A stretch of DNA of 64,000 nucleotides from Liolophura sinensis. Lineage: Eukaryota; Mollusca; Polyplacophora; Chitonida; Chitonidae. The DNA lies in assembly GCF_032854445.1 (NCBI RefSeq), contig NC_088297.1, positions 18,551,127 to 18,615,126 of the forward strand, written 5' to 3'. Below the pieces are notes generated by a model. The model saw nothing but the letters and a program-made list of their open reading frames with translations. It ran no database searches and was not told the origin of the DNA. A program made the position numbers and the translations under genes. Positions 1 through 12,308 of this stretch are shown piece by piece; the first letter of the stretch is position 1, and every line of letters begins with the position of its first letter.

Positions 1-158
1 AACCCACGACCATCCGCAGGTTGCTGACAGACCTTCACACGGGAGAGGAAGCCAGCAAGAGCTGTAGCTGGACTTGAACTCACCGCGACCGCATTGGTGA
101 GAGGTAGGGGGTCATTACGGTGCGCTAGCGCGCTAACCAACTGAGCCACGGAGGCCCC
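1..158 (-). mobile_element. SINE A copy, cut by window edge
   Basis: tRNA-derived SINE in reverse orientation. The complement of the right end reads as the family head, GGGGCCTCCGTGGCTCAG, with a pol III A-box-like TGGCTCAGTTGG. A B-box-like GAGTTCAAGTCC lies further in. The 3' part of the element lies outside the window. Confidence 0.9.
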
Positions 159-1727
159 CTAGTTTGGCGTTAAGGTTTCAAACAGCGTATTTGTTTGCTG
201 GATCGATGCGTCAGGGCAACAGTGCTCACGTTTGGCTCCTTAACTTTGTCTGTGTCCATTAACTATCGGCTAGTGTCATAAGCCGAATAGACAACGGTGG
301 GTTAGTTATTAAACATTGCTGAATAGCTTGTTCTGAAAAGGTGGATAAAACTCATTTCTTGTTGTTAATCCTTTAAATTAACTGAAAATGAGAAAGTGAA
401 GTGAGACGATTATGTTCGCTTCCAAACAAGGTGAACTTTTGAAAAGAAGATAAATTGTAACAGTTTGCTGCCACAATCAGGTCTAATATTCTGTCTTATA
501 CCTGACAAATGGGCGCATTGGCGCCAACTGATTTTTGGGGGGAAACACAAGACGACACTTTCTGAATTTTTGTGTTTGTTAATATGACTATGGAAAGACC
601 TGGGTTAATAAAAGTTCCCCAGAACATGAAGATGGCAACGTATTTATTGCGTGGATATGCCGCACTATGTTCAAAATCGCCGATAAAAAGCACGGTCAAA
701 GATATTTTTCATTATTTAAAAGTGTCATTTCGGTGCATAAGTCATAAAACTCTTAAATAACAGAGTGGAAGTTTTGTTAAATGAGTCAGTAACGTTTCAA
801 TGAAATGTTATTTGCAGCTCTTACTTAGGAAATAAAATTTTAGAACAATGATGGTATATTTCAGTTAGAACAGAAAGGGAGTAATGGTTTGTGGGCGATG
901 TGTTGATCAGCACGAACAGTATCACATCGAATTCTCACACCCTGCGTGCATGGAGATTCCACACCTCAATCCTATAACCGCTTTCTCACAATGACGACGC
1001 GTGTGATCACACATGCCACGTGCTATTGTTGCATATCGATCGACTAGGACACACTTGATCATGTAACTCACTGCTTCTGATTAACGACTAACGATTAAAA
1101 TGAGGTGAGACTTTCGATTTTTTCTTTGTCTTCTCAGCAACACCAGACGAAGCCTGCATTCAGTTCAGGCGAAAGAATTTTTACCTAATGCTGCCGTATA
1201 TCACCCAACAGAGCAGACGTCATCTGCAGCGGGAGCTGGGAGAAAAAGAAATACATATATCTGAGATATGAGAATGTGAAATACTTGCCAGTGAAAACAG
1301 ATGTGTAAAACCCAGACACATTCTTTACTCTTCAGTACAAACCAGTCAACACATGCAAATGTGAAATGCAAAGATCTTGAATTCTGCAAAAATAGTTTAT
1401 TCCAAAATTGTTGAAGTTAAATTTTATCCAACTGTTTCACCTCATTTATAGACGAAGGAAAGTAACCACTGGGAAATATCCTGTTTACACACTTTGCGAC
1501 GTAATAGAATCGATACGTGCTTTATGACTGAGTTATTTGTTTCTTTGATTATACAATACCTGCGACCATTCTGTTTACTGAGCAGAAGTAGCATTATAGG
1601 TGGTTGAAACTGGAGTGCCTGAGGTAAACCAAGTCCATCCCCTCAGCCCAACATTTCAGCCTATTGATGTCAGACAACCCTCGCAGAGTGCAAACATGTT
1701 GCACCATTTAATATGTATGTATCTATT
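159..1727. other. No recognised feature
   Basis: AT-rich sequence with only short open frames (under 90 codons) in all frames. None resembles a known domain. I see nothing that supports a gene. Confidence 0.6.
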
Positions 1728-2020
1728 CTTGGGGCTTAACGTCGTGCTTGATATGACGACGAGGTGTTATCAGGATTGTGTACATACACCGTGTCTTCTG
1801 GTGACGGCGATTCCATGCCGCCACCAAAAGACAACAGACATGACAAAATACACAGTCATATTATACTGATACCGGATCAACCAGTCATGTTTCTTTGCTT
1901 CAACCTTGCTGAGCGCCAAGCGAGGCAGCAACAAGTACCATTTTAAACTCTTTGGTATGACCCGACCCGTGTTTGATCCGAGGGTTTTCCGACTTCGAGA
2001 AAGGTCTGTCTGGAAAAGGC
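1728..2020 (-). mobile_element. SINE C copy 1 (tail-first)
   Basis: Shares with the copies at 48283-48560 and 52915-53192 the order: a tail with TTAACGTCGT, then a middle with ATTATACTGA, GCTGAGC and GCAGCAACAA, then TTTGGTATGACCCGACC, then a degenerate tRNA-like head. Its last 60 bases are related to the 3' ends of families A and B. The head is decayed and no clear target-site duplication is visible. Confidence 0.6.
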
Positions 2021-2706
2021 TTAGGTAATCTGCTGTGTGGAGGAAAAGCTTATTAGGAGCCAGATACAGAAGTTTACCCGAAGAAAGTTGTAAAAAAATT
2101 ATGCGATGAATGGTTAAGAGCTTTACGCGAACAATTCTGCAACAGAATGGTACTGAGTTTTACGAGAACAATTGTGTAAAATACCTGCGATAAAATGGCG
2201 CAAAGGCCCAAATGTTTCTCCAAAGGATGGTCGAAATTATTAAACAAAGAAAGGTGCAAAGAATTTAACATTGCAGACCGACCGAATAAACATTCTCATC
2301 CTGTACCTCCTTTAAGTCATGACTTATTCAATATGAGATGTACTCATCCAGGTTCCAACTTCACACCTTCGTGTACTTCTCACACATCTATAATTCTAAT
2401 TGTAATTAATTAACTTTGTAATTAACTAGTTCTTCCATATCTGAGGAAAGTGTAAGACATTGTTTATCTAATCCTGGAAGTCCGCCATAAGTGCTCAGAG
2501 TGTGATATTGTTTATCAGCTAATCTGACTTTAAACATGTCTGGGCATGCATTCCAGTCGCGACCTTGTTGTCGGGAATGGCATCCCTGAATATTGCTCAC
2601 CGCTTAACTCTTGCATGTTTCCACCTCACATGTATGTGTTATTTCTTGCTTTGGAAACTGGCTTCTACGGGAACGAGTATTTTAGACTGTGTTGGGGATG
2701 GGCCTT
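2021..2706. other. No recognised feature
   Basis: No repeat or domain recognised. Several 60-75 codon frames occur on both strands with no recognisable content. Confidence 0.5.
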
Positions 2707-2844
2707 GGGATTATTGACTTGGAACGTCCCCTCGTAGTCTACGAGTGGTACAGGGATTATTGGCGTGGAACGTCCCCCCGTGGTCTACGAGTGGTACGGG
2801 GAATATTGACCTGCAACGTCCCGTCGTGGTCTACGACTAGTACA
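2707..2844. repeat. 46-bp tandem repeat, 3 units
   Basis: Three consecutive 46-bp units begin GGGATTATTG or GGGAATATTG and carry GGAACGTCCC-like and GTCTACGAGTGGTAC blocks. The units differ by a few substitutions each. The ATTATTGACCTG..AAC core also occurs once in each of two dispersed repeats at 9775-9990 and 40030-40200, so the array probably grew from a piece of that repeat. Confidence 0.85.
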
Positions 2845-2867
2845 CGCTGGCCGGACATATTTATTTA

Positions 2868-2997
2868 TGTTATTTTTTTGGATAAGTGTTTTACGCCGTA
2901 CTCAAAAATATTCACTTACAAGACGACGGCCAGATTAAGAGACTCTTGGGTCCTTGCGCCGCACCGGCAAGCTAACCACCTTGGCCACGGAGGCCCC
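2868..2997 (-). mobile_element. SINE A copy with internal deletion
   Basis: The family 3' end (TTTTACGCCGTACTCAA) and family head (GGCCACGGAGGCCCC) are both present. About half of the body between them is missing, so this is an internally deleted copy. Confidence 0.8.
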
Positions 2998-4923
2998 GAA
3001 AGCCGGGTATAAGCGCTTAAATCCATCTGTTTTTACGTATCAGGGAATATTGGACATTCCCCCAGATGCAGCTCGGCATACAGGGAAGCTTAAGGCCAGA
3101 TTCGACATAAGCTGACTGTTACGATGGGTCCTAAGCCCTCGTGTAAGCCAAATAACGACGCAATAGTCATAAACGCAGGTTGTAAGATGCTCTGCATGCT
3201 GTTCAATCTTGCAATCGTATGACCATCAGCAACTGGGGCCAACTGGATTGATATGAGTCTTAATATGATAAGTGATATGTCTTAAAAGAACAGATCGCAT
3301 TTAAACAAATTATGCATCATCTAAAAGACCATTTTGCCCTGATTCCTAATATAGTTTTCATTATATTTTGGCATTTGTTACCGGTGGAAACAAAGATCGA
3401 GGTGGGTGGCTTGACATGAATTTCATCTCCAGAACATGGTACATGGTACATTCTACTGACATTACGACATCTATCACACTGTAGTCGCTGAGCTGCTTTT
3501 GCTATGTATGCCTTTGTATGCTATAGTCTGCTACAATTTATTTCCGTGGATTCAAACTTGTACAGGAGCTTGAACGTAACTGAATTGAGATGTATGTCTG
3601 CGATTCGTGACGGTGAAAGAGCTCCTAAAACGACGACTTAAAGGGCAATTTTCTTTGCTATTAATAGCATGATTAATATCGTGACATGCACTTGCAGGAT
3701 CTCTTTGTCCAAGTCAAAAACGGCTTCTCTCGCGTACCCCCTAAAATAGTGTACAGACCCAGCTAGCAGGAATGTCATAGGCGATATTAAGCTGCGTATT
3801 AAATTTAATAATCTCTACCCACAAGGTGTGCATCAGCGACAAGGTTAAGTCATGCCAAGCCACCATCTATAGTTGTTAAACCTCTACCTATTCTCGGCAA
3901 TCCGCAAGTCACACGCTTCCCTGAGCTCGTCGAGTGCACAGCACGACTGTTGGTGAAAGTAAGACTGATTTACGGCTGTGTTGTCTTAGGCCAGTCCCTA
4001 AGGCCCTGTCACGATGACTTTAAGTCGTAATTAAGTGCTGCATATGGTAACCTAGATAGGTAATGCTTTTCCCGGGAGAATTGTTCCGGCTTCCATTCGG
4101 TCGTCTTTTGCCTTTGTTATCCGATCTAACGACTCCCAGACAACAATAGCCGCGCTAAAATCCATCGTCCAAACCTGCAATTAAATCAGAGTCAACCGCG
4201 AGAGCAAGGACAATGGCGTTAACCAGCGAAATGTCCCCCAAATAGCATGCTTCTTTCACTTTGGGTTCCAAGATGCTGGTGCAGTAGGAGGACAATGATT
4301 GGTTTAGAAAATGAATTAAAAGATTATACTACTAAATATGTGGTTACTTTATGTGGCAATTTCCAACCATATTTTACATGGTTTATGCACTGTTGTAGAG
4401 TTAGCAATTACTGACCAGTGTTGGCCAATAAAAAAAACGTACCATAGAGCAAGCCGTTTGCATTAAATTAAATTAGATTAAACATTAGATTGCGATAGCT
4501 CCAAGACAATAGTCAAGGTAACATAGTGTTTTAAACCCATACATATAGGCAAGCAATTTACTTTGTTCCAAATCCTTCTAGATCAGTGAGGTCTAATAAA
4601 TTACAACTAACATCAGTGCATTTTACTTACATAAATACTCTTTAAGCCATGGTGGTAGGGAATTATAATTGTTTTACTTTTTAAGCCTTATATGAACAGT
4701 AAGAATAAAATCATGAATGAGTTAGATTTACATGAAGCCTGATTTTACTGGAAATTCGTTTGATCCTTTGCCATTTTCCCTGGGTTTGTTGCCAGTGTTG
4801 TAGTCTGTCGTATATTTTAGCCATTGACGTTAAAAGGAGAATATCAGTAACAATCACTATACATGTGGCCGTACGGTCATTAGCCTAATTAAAGATCCTA
4901 ATTATCTCACCAACACCGTCGCT
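2998..4923. other. No gene; old dispersed repeat trace
   Basis: No open frame of note. The stretch around 3285-3375 is similar to 12870-12965, sharing GCA[T/C]CATCT[A/G]AAAGACC and TTCC[T/A]AATAT[A/G]GTTTTCA. This is an old dispersed repeat of unknown class. Nothing else is recognised. Confidence 0.5.
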
Positions 4924-5100
4924 ATGAGTTAAAGTCCAGCTGATGCTGGCTTCCTGTCCGGTCGTAGGCTTACGTTGGAATGTCTGGCAGCAACTGTTGA
5001 TTTGCGTAGTTTAAGCCTGGTTTCCTTCCACCATAATGCCGGTCGAAGTTGTATAAATGAAATATTCCTGAGTACGGCATAAAACCCCAATTAAATACTA
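4924..5100 (+). mobile_element. SINE A copy, head missing
   Basis: Starts near the B box (GAGTTAAAGTCCAGCTGATG) and runs through CCACCATAATG to the family 3' end CATAAAACCCCAATTAAAT. The head is missing, and the copy is roughly 20 percent diverged by eye. Confidence 0.8.
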
Positions 5101-5274
5101 AATATGTTTATTAATACCTTTATTTTTCCAATTACAAATTCTGCAATTTATTCTTTAATACTCAGTTTTGTCCACTTAGTGTAAGTTCATTTATTGCTAT
5201 AAACCGTATGTCAAATTGCATGCTTTGATACACATATTGGTTCATTATTTATAAACTCATTCGTTCACCGAGTT

Positions 5275-6828
5275 TTCGATCTCTTCATTTTAGCCCAAAA
5301 TTTTTTGTTCATACACATATTTATTCCTTTATAGTTTGAGGTGGAGAAGACATACAAATACACTGCGATCTGTTCATTTTAGCTCCGATGTCTTTGTTCA
5401 TACACATATTTATTTTGTTTATAGTTTGGGGTGGACAAAACATACAAATACACTGCGATCTGTTTATTTTTGCTCCGATGTCTTTGTTCATATACATATT
5501 TATTTGTTTATAGTTTGGGGTGTACAAAACATACAAATACACTGCGATCTGTTTATTTTTGCTCCGATGTCTTTGTTCATATACATATTTATTTGTTTAT
5601 AGTTTGGGGTGGACAAAACATACAAATACACTGCGATCTGTTTATTTTTGCTCCGATGTCTTTGTTCATACACATATTTATTTTGTTTATAGTTTGGGGT
5701 GGACAAAACATACAAATACACTGCGATCTCTTCATTTTAGCTCCGATGTCTTTGTTCATACACATATTTATTTTGTTTATAGTTTGGGGTGGACAAAACA
5801 TACAAATACACTGCGATCTCTTCATTTTAGCTCCGATGTCTTTGTTCATACACATATTTATTTTGTTTATAGTTTGGGGTGGACAAAACATACAAATACA
5901 CTGCGATCTGTTCATTTTAGCTCCGATGTCTTTGTTCATACACATACTTTATTGTTTATAGTTTGGGGTGGACAAAACATACAAATACACTGCGATCTGT
6001 TTATTTTTGCTCCGATGTCTTTGTTCATACACATATTTATTTGTTTATAGTTTGGGGTGGACAAAACATACAAATCCACTGCGATCTCTTCATTTTAGCT
6101 CCGATGTCTTTGTTCATACACATATTTATTTGTTTATAGTTTGGGATGGAGAAAATATACAAATACACTGCGATCTGTTTATTTTTGCTCCGATGTCTTT
6201 GTTCATATACATATTTATTCGTTTATAGTTTGAGGTGAAGAAAACATACAAATACACTGCGATCTCTTCATTTTAGCTCCGATGTCTTTGTTCATACACA
6301 TATTTATTTGTTTATAGTTTGGGGTGGACAAAACATACAAATACACTGCGATCTGTTTATTTTTGCTCTGATGTCTTTGTTCATATACATATTTATTCGT
6401 TTATAGTTTGAGGTGAAGAAAACATACAAATACACTGCGATCTGTTCATTTTAGCTCCGATGTCTTTGTTCATACACATATTTATTTTGTTTATAGTTTG
6501 GGGTGGACAAAACATACAAATACACTGCGATCTGTTTATTTTTGCTCCGATGTCTTTGTTCATATACATATTTATTTGTTTATAGTTTGGGATGGAGAAA
6601 ACATACAAATACACTGCGATCTGTTTATTTTTGCTCCGATGTCTTTGTTCATATACATATTTATTTGTTTATAGTTTGGGGTGGACAAAACATACAAATC
6701 CACTGCGATCTGTTTATTTTAGCTCCGATGTCTTTGTTCATACACATATTTATTTTGTTTATAGTTTGGGGTGGAGAAGACATACAAATACACTGCGATC
6801 TGTTCATTTTAGCTCCGATGAATTTCTT
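5275..6828. repeat. 89/90-bp satellite array, about 17 units
   Basis: The marker CACTGCGATC recurs at 5361, 5451, 5540, 5629, 5719, 5809, 5899, 5988 and on to about 6791, a period of 89 or 90 bp. The one-base difference comes from TTTGTTT versus TTTTGTTT. Two unit subtypes are interleaved: one has CATTTTAGCTCC and ATACACAT, the other TATTTTTGCTCC and ATATACAT. Long open frames in both directions are a by-product of stop-poor repeat units and shift frame at each 89-bp unit, so I do not call a protein. A partial unit begins the array near 5275. Confidence 0.95.
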
Positions 6829-6857
6829 CATTCAAAAGTTCCTTCGTTAATTGTCAC

Positions 6858-7392
6858 AGGTGGAGAAAACTGGAGCATAAAGTTGAGATGAAAGCGTGGA
6901 AAAGTTAGATGTAAATATGGTTTTAATATCTTTTTCGATTCTTCTTTAACGAAAAAATTAGAGCTGAAAATATGGTGGGTATTTGAGACCACCGCTTGGT
7001 ATACATTGTCTTTGCGTAATAATGTTATAAATGAGGATGTAACACGTGTTTAATAAACATATTTGCACTAAAATTTTGTCTTTTTACCTTACAAGGTTGT
7101 TCAGATCTGTGATCATGTTTATTTTATAATATATTCACAAATTATTATCACATTATTTGCATGTGTTTGGATATAAAGAACGTATTTACAGTGACATATA
7201 TCAATTAGACATGCATCACCTCCTTATTTAGAACGTTATTATGCAACGACGATGTATACTAAAAGTTGTGGCCGTTTACCCAACATAAAAAATATCTTAA
7301 AGTACCCTTTTCACCTAAAAGAAAAATGTATTAAAGTCCATATTTGCAAATAAGCTTTGCCGTTCTCATTCACCAGAAAGAAATACACCAAA
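6858..7392. mobile_element. Foldback MITE, copy 1
   Basis: Homologous over its length to 55786-56342. The left part (AGGTGGAGAAAAC, GATGAAAGCGTGG, TATGGTGGGTATTTG, AATGTTATAAATGAGGATG) recurs as its own reverse complement on the right (CACCTCCTTATTTAGAACG, then TGCAAATAAGC). The element is therefore one long, diverged inverted repeat around an AT-rich centre. It has no coding capacity. The right boundary is approximate because that end is decayed. Confidence 0.75.
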
Positions 7393-7455
7393 GAAATGCA
7401 CCAAGGCCAGAAGTAAATTTATCTAATGGAACAGAATAGTCATCTCCACTGACAT

Positions 7456-7675
7456 TTATTTATTGATTTATTTGACTGGTGTTTTACGCCGTTCTCAAGA
7501 ATATTTCACCTATGCGACGGAGGCCAGCATTATGGAGGGAGAAAAGCCTGTACCTTCCGCAGGTTGCTGGAGGCAAGAGAAAGCCAGCATGAGCTAAACT
7601 TGAACTCACAGCGACCGCATTGGTGGGAGGCCCCTGGGTCATTCCGAAGTGCTGGCGTAAGTGGGTCTAACTAAC
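7456..7675 (-). mobile_element. SINE A copy
   Basis: From the (AAAT)n-type tail and GTTTTACGCCGTTCTCAAG through AGCCAGCATGAGCT and the complement of the B box to GGGTCATTCC. The last part of the tRNA head is decayed. Confidence 0.85.
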
Positions 7676-10257
7676 GTGTAGGTTATCCATGAATTATTCA
7701 GATTTATTGCCTGGTATTCATGAATCAGTCTCATGTGTATAAGTCTGATGCTAGTTATACATAGAAGATAGAGTTGTTTGCCGAAAAATTGCTCATTTAT
7801 GATTTAAAAGACAGATCACCTTCAAACATAGGCCATGACATGGCTTCCAGGAACAGAACATGTGTCGACCGAAGCCTGTATTAGTCAAAAATATTACTTT
7901 ACCATAATTTATTAATTTTGTAACACGCCGACTTATTGTTACTCTGAACTGTTGACTATTACACAGAGTCGCTCATTGATACATATCTCGTTCACTGATG
8001 TTTAGATGGCCTGCTTTGTTTACTAATAATCCTATATTTATTTGCAAATTTATTATGCGATTTAAGTTTGTCTGTACATGTCTGCATATCTGATTCCTCA
8101 TCAACTCTTAAATATGAGATATAGATCCACACTGGAAGGACTAATCTGTTAAATTTAACACAATATAATGTTTCTGAATTTATTTGTGCATAGTTGTGTT
8201 ATGTTACCACCACTATGCCCCATTATTCCAACAAAAATATTTTTTTGGAATATATTACGTAACAGTTTGTAACGATAACATAATCAGCATAAGACATAAT
8301 ATTCTGCCACTGGAACAGAACAGTTTTTAGAGTGTACAGGTATAAATAGAACATGAATAGAAACTTGCGAATTAAATTTCAACAACAAATAACTATGGTT
8401 TGTTCAGGATTCAATTCCAAGTACTCTCGATCTAGGTATAGATACCCTATCTTGATGGTATCTCTATATTATAACGTTATACAGATGGCTTTTGTTGTCT
8501 TTTCACTCCACGATTCCAACATCGAAAAGATTGCGCTCATTTTCGCGGCAAAGGCTTTCCTTGTAGATAACAGAAAATCTAATAAATTCCTTTACCTAAT
8601 GGTTGAAATAAGAAGATTTACAGCATATGTCCCCATTGTTAGGCCTATCAATAAATCCAATCTGTCGCTTCGCTAGACGCCCGTGTAATTTTATTTCCAT
8701 GTATGTATGCCAGCCATAGACACGCCGAGCGAAAGGAGAGCGGATTCCATTAATATAACCAATCAGAGCTAGACATTTTCGTAATCTCTGCCTGTTACAA
8801 TTGTCTGCCTATACTTCCGTTTGATGTGCTTTCTACCCGTCATCACAAGGTATCATCGAACGCACGTCAAAAGCTCATATAGCGCCTTGATTTTAAGGAA
8901 AACCTGCGATCAAATAAGTAATCTGGTCGTGTGTACGTCTCCACGCAGACCCCGTCCACGGGCTTTGGGCCGAGGACAATGAGTTACTGTCGCTGTGAAA
9001 TTAGTTGACGCGTGCTTTGAATGATTTAATGTTCCCAGACTGATCGCCATGTACGACTTGGAGCCTTTTGACTAACGATTATTCTTGGGTCATTTCTTCC
9101 GCTGCTTTTCTTTGTCTCTAACGTCGCGGAAAAAAACACCCCAGTCCTTCTGACTTTACGAGACGCATAGACATTGCCGGAGGAGCAACGGCTGTGTTAC
9201 CAAACCGTTTCTTCTGGTCCTGATTTAGCACGGTCAGCCGCTGGGTCGACACTACTGTCTTCACGTTTCGAAGCCTCCGAATATTTGCGCCCTCTAACCT
9301 ATTGACGTTTTCATTTCCAGCCACCTGGGAGACACAGAGCAAACTAATTACAGCCGAGCGCATTCCCCATGTGACTGGATCATAGCACTCATAAGGTAAG
9401 TCTTGTTGTGGTATTGTTTAACACTATTCCAAGCCAATCGGGATTTGTTAGGACTCTGGGTGATTTTACCTTGCTCTTGACAGAGAGTGATGGTTATAAT
9501 GGCGAGTATGGGGGTCCGGCGCGAGAATATAGGATATATGTTCAAGGAGCACAGGTTGTATATCCATCTTTACGTGGTGCCACATCTACATAAACACTGG
9601 GTTGGCATTTGCGGCAGATTTATGCTGGATTAGGAGTGCGTAAACATCATTTTTGCTTTGTCAAAGATGTGTTTTCTTGTAACTGTTGGCTAAACGGTAG
9701 AAAACATTAAGCATGGTCAGATCCTATCATGACCAGTGCATTGAAAACTGATTCAATCATTCACCTTGAACAAACATTGCATCTTTGAAAACCGTTGACT
9801 GCTTCTTCTTTCATTATTCCATCCTTATTTCTTACTTCGTATACTTTCTTTTACTTCTTTGGTGGTTGTTCTAAACGTTTTTCTGTTAACTTGCTAAGCG
9901 ATTATTGACCTGTAACCTCCGTATTGGTTGACGATCGGCTTACGAATGCCTTGTTTGGACGCATGAATTCAGAACAGTTAGCTGTTGATCGGATTCTCTA
10001 TGTTGTGAGACCATACTAGACATGCTCATTACCATGAGTCTCCTGCATACCCCAACAAGGGATCGTCACAGGGCGCGATGATGTCGTAAGTTGTACAATT
10101 TAATCGTAAGTAATGCAATGAAGTTTGAAGAATTTTAAGATAAGATTATAAGTACATCCTACATTGATATTCGTTATAGACGACCCAGGAATACAAGTTC
10201 ACAGTATAAATTACACGTTAAATGAAACACACGGACTACGTGACGCTTTTACCATGT
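7676..10257. other. No gene; dispersed repeat H at 9775-9990
   Basis: Open frames reach only about 107 codons (8353-8676, plus) and have no recognisable domain. The segment 9775-9990 is related to 40030-40200, sharing AAACTGTTGACTGCTT-like, TATACTTTCTT and GCGATTATTGACCT blocks in the same order. It is a dispersed repeat of unknown class. Confidence 0.5.
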
Positions 10258-11103
10258 GGTAACTATTTAATAATTCTTCTTGCTCTGATCGCTAGTTTTG
10301 TGTTTCACTGGATAGTGACAGTTAAGCAATTGCAAACGGCCGCCCATTTACCGATACGACGTTATGCTAAGACTGACATCAAACGAACGTAATCAGGCGG
10401 TTGGTATGCTCGCCGCAGGATTAATGCGGGGAGGAAGTCATTGTCACAGAGACACCAGAGCACCACTCGCCTGACGCCAATTTTTTAGGACGTAAGGGAT
10501 CATCCGCTCTCTGGACGTTCACGGATAACGACACCTGAGTAAGATCGATGAATTTGTTTGACACACATCAGATACAAACGTCAGAATAAGCGTAGAGCCG
10601 ATCGACTCATTCCAGTATTGTTTATGAACAACTCACGTTTCCACTTTTCCGATTCAAATGGACGTCAACGCGTGTATCGTCGTCGGGTAAGCGAAATCGA
10701 TTATGTAGAGAGGTTTCACATCACTCCACCGTACTCCTCTTCTTGTTATTGGCGGCAACGTGCCACAGGTTGCCGAGACCAGATCCTTCAGCCCGTTGTC
10801 GTCCCTTTCCTATACAACGTCATCGCCCCGGGATCACATTTCAGCAGAGAAATGCTTGTCCCCATACGGCACGGGTGGCAAGAGCGTTTATGGATGCCAG
10901 CAACTTTCATGTGGAACCATGGCCTGCAGATTTCACCTGATTTAGCATTTGCTTGCGACGAAATGGACCTAACCAGGATCTGGGCAGAGATTCTGCAGGC
11001 ATTCCTTGCTCGTCTGGTGGCTTCAATGAGACGCGGATGCACCGAAACCATCGACGCTCGTGGTAGACACACCCGATACTGGGCTTGCCAACCTTCATTT
11101 TGA
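10258..11103 (+). pseudogene. Tc1-like transposase, broken copy 1
   Basis: Tc1/mariner-type DDE transposases cut and paste their own DNA in the nucleus. A start at 10364 opens with NERNQAVGMLAAGLM, the usual N-terminal helix-turn-helix beginning of this family. Further on SRFHFSDSNGRQRVYRRR is seen, matching the stretch around the second catalytic acid, but the usual DE is replaced (MNNSRF). LQPVVVPFL follows, then PHTARVARAFMDA in a different frame, and finally the C terminus ASMRRGCTETIDARGRHTRY. Segments between these blocks are missing or out of frame, so the gene is dead. The leader (10290-10363, with TTTTGTGTTTCACTGGATAG) matches the leader of the copy near 58.0 kb. The 181-codon open frame at 10558-11103 is the largest uninterrupted frame in the window. 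Confidence 0.88.
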
Positions 11104-11205
11104 CCCTTCCTCCGTCATTAACCTTGAAAACACGTTGGCGACGTGAGTTGAATAAGTATTTTTGCCTGCTCTTTGACATTATGTTATTCTTCGACCATGC
11201 ATGTA

Positions 11206-11217
11206 TTATATATATAT

Positions 11218-11299
<82 letters not shown>

Positions 11300-11331
11300 G
11301 GTGTGGGTGTATATATATATAGTGGGTGTAT
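11206..11331. repeat. (TA)n microsatellite
   Basis: About 45 TA dinucleotides with one CATACA interruption, then GTGGGTG spacers and a second short TA run. Confidence 0.97.
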
Positions 11332-11449
11332 GAAGTCCTTATACGTTTCTTTATATAATTTATTAAAAAGTGCTATATATTAAAAAAGTGTTAATTGGAT
11401 TGGCACATTTTACCTAACGTTTGTGTTATTTCAGCTGGTTTTTAGATTG

Positions 11450-12075
11450 TCGGTCTGCCACATATTATTGTTGTATCATTGTCTATCTCTGTTTATAACT
11501 ATCACTCACCCTCTCTAAGCCTACAAATCTGCCGCCTTATATATTGTCATCGAAGCTTCGAGAAAGAACAAAGAAAAAATATAAACAAGGTCATTTTCCA
11601 TAAACTTCGGTCAATCGAAACTGATTGGCTAGAAATTTACAAGATCTTCTATATTTAGACTACCCGGCTACGACTGAAATGAACACGTCACGTGACTAAG
11701 CCGCGCTAGGAAATGTACAACTATAAACATACAATGTATTGTTACATGACATCCAAAATCATCCACTGTTAAAACTTGTGGTTTGCATATAGGCTAAACA
11801 TAAAGAACGTTACTAAACGATTCAGAGTGTTAAAGCATTACATCGTAGCAGCTTTGAGGCCCTTGGCCAGTAAAGCCACTTGTTTGAATTCAGCTGTCGC
11901 TTTTTTGGCTGCTGTATTGAGTGGGTATCTATGTAACGGTGTTCCGAAAGTCTGGTAGGTTATTACGGGCACCCCACTTCGCTCCACCCAAAAACTTAAT
12001 CTCCGTGACATGTGTGAAAATCTACGTGTGTTAAGCAGCAATCAAATGACGTATATAAACTGTAGTAATGTTATC
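11450..12075. repeat. Dispersed repeat R, copy 1
   Basis: About 620 bp that recurs, clearly homologous throughout, at 17668-18558. Shared blocks include GTTTATAACTATCA, CTCTCTAAGCCTACAAATCT, GAAGCTTCGAGAAAGAACAA, GAACACGTCACGTGACTAAG and GCTTTTTTGGCTGCTGTATT. I see no terminal inverted repeats and no protein. A B-box-like GTTTGAATTC lies inside, but no matching A box at the usual distance, so I leave the class open. The single target sequence GCAATCAAATGA at 12038-12049 is the uninterrupted equivalent of the site that carries a SINE in copy 2. Confidence 0.88.
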
Positions 12076-12308
12076 GCTGTAGCGATTATTTTTTCCATTC
12101 ATTTTGTACATACTGTGACCGACATTAGTCGGGATATCCTATCATTTTGGGAGATATCCAATCAGTTTGGGGGATATGATCTTACATGTACAATAAAGGC
12201 AATTTTGCGCATTATAGTGTTGTCTGCTTGAATCTCACACAACCATACAGAATAAATTTTATCCAAACTGGAATAATACCCTGGCGAAATAAATAGTATA
12301 TAAACTGC

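Noticed and set aside
5336-6891. Several overlapping open frames of 73-176 codons on both strands
   Set aside because: They are produced by the 89/90-bp satellite, whose units lack stops in several frames. The same peptides recur and change frame at each 89-bp unit.
10788-11227. Minus-strand frames of 94 and 106 codons
   Set aside because: They lie opposite the Tc1-like transposase remnant and have no domain of their own.
11085-11383. Tyr-Ile repeat open frames
   Set aside because: Translation of the (TA)n microsatellite, not a protein. The same applies at 15107-15420.
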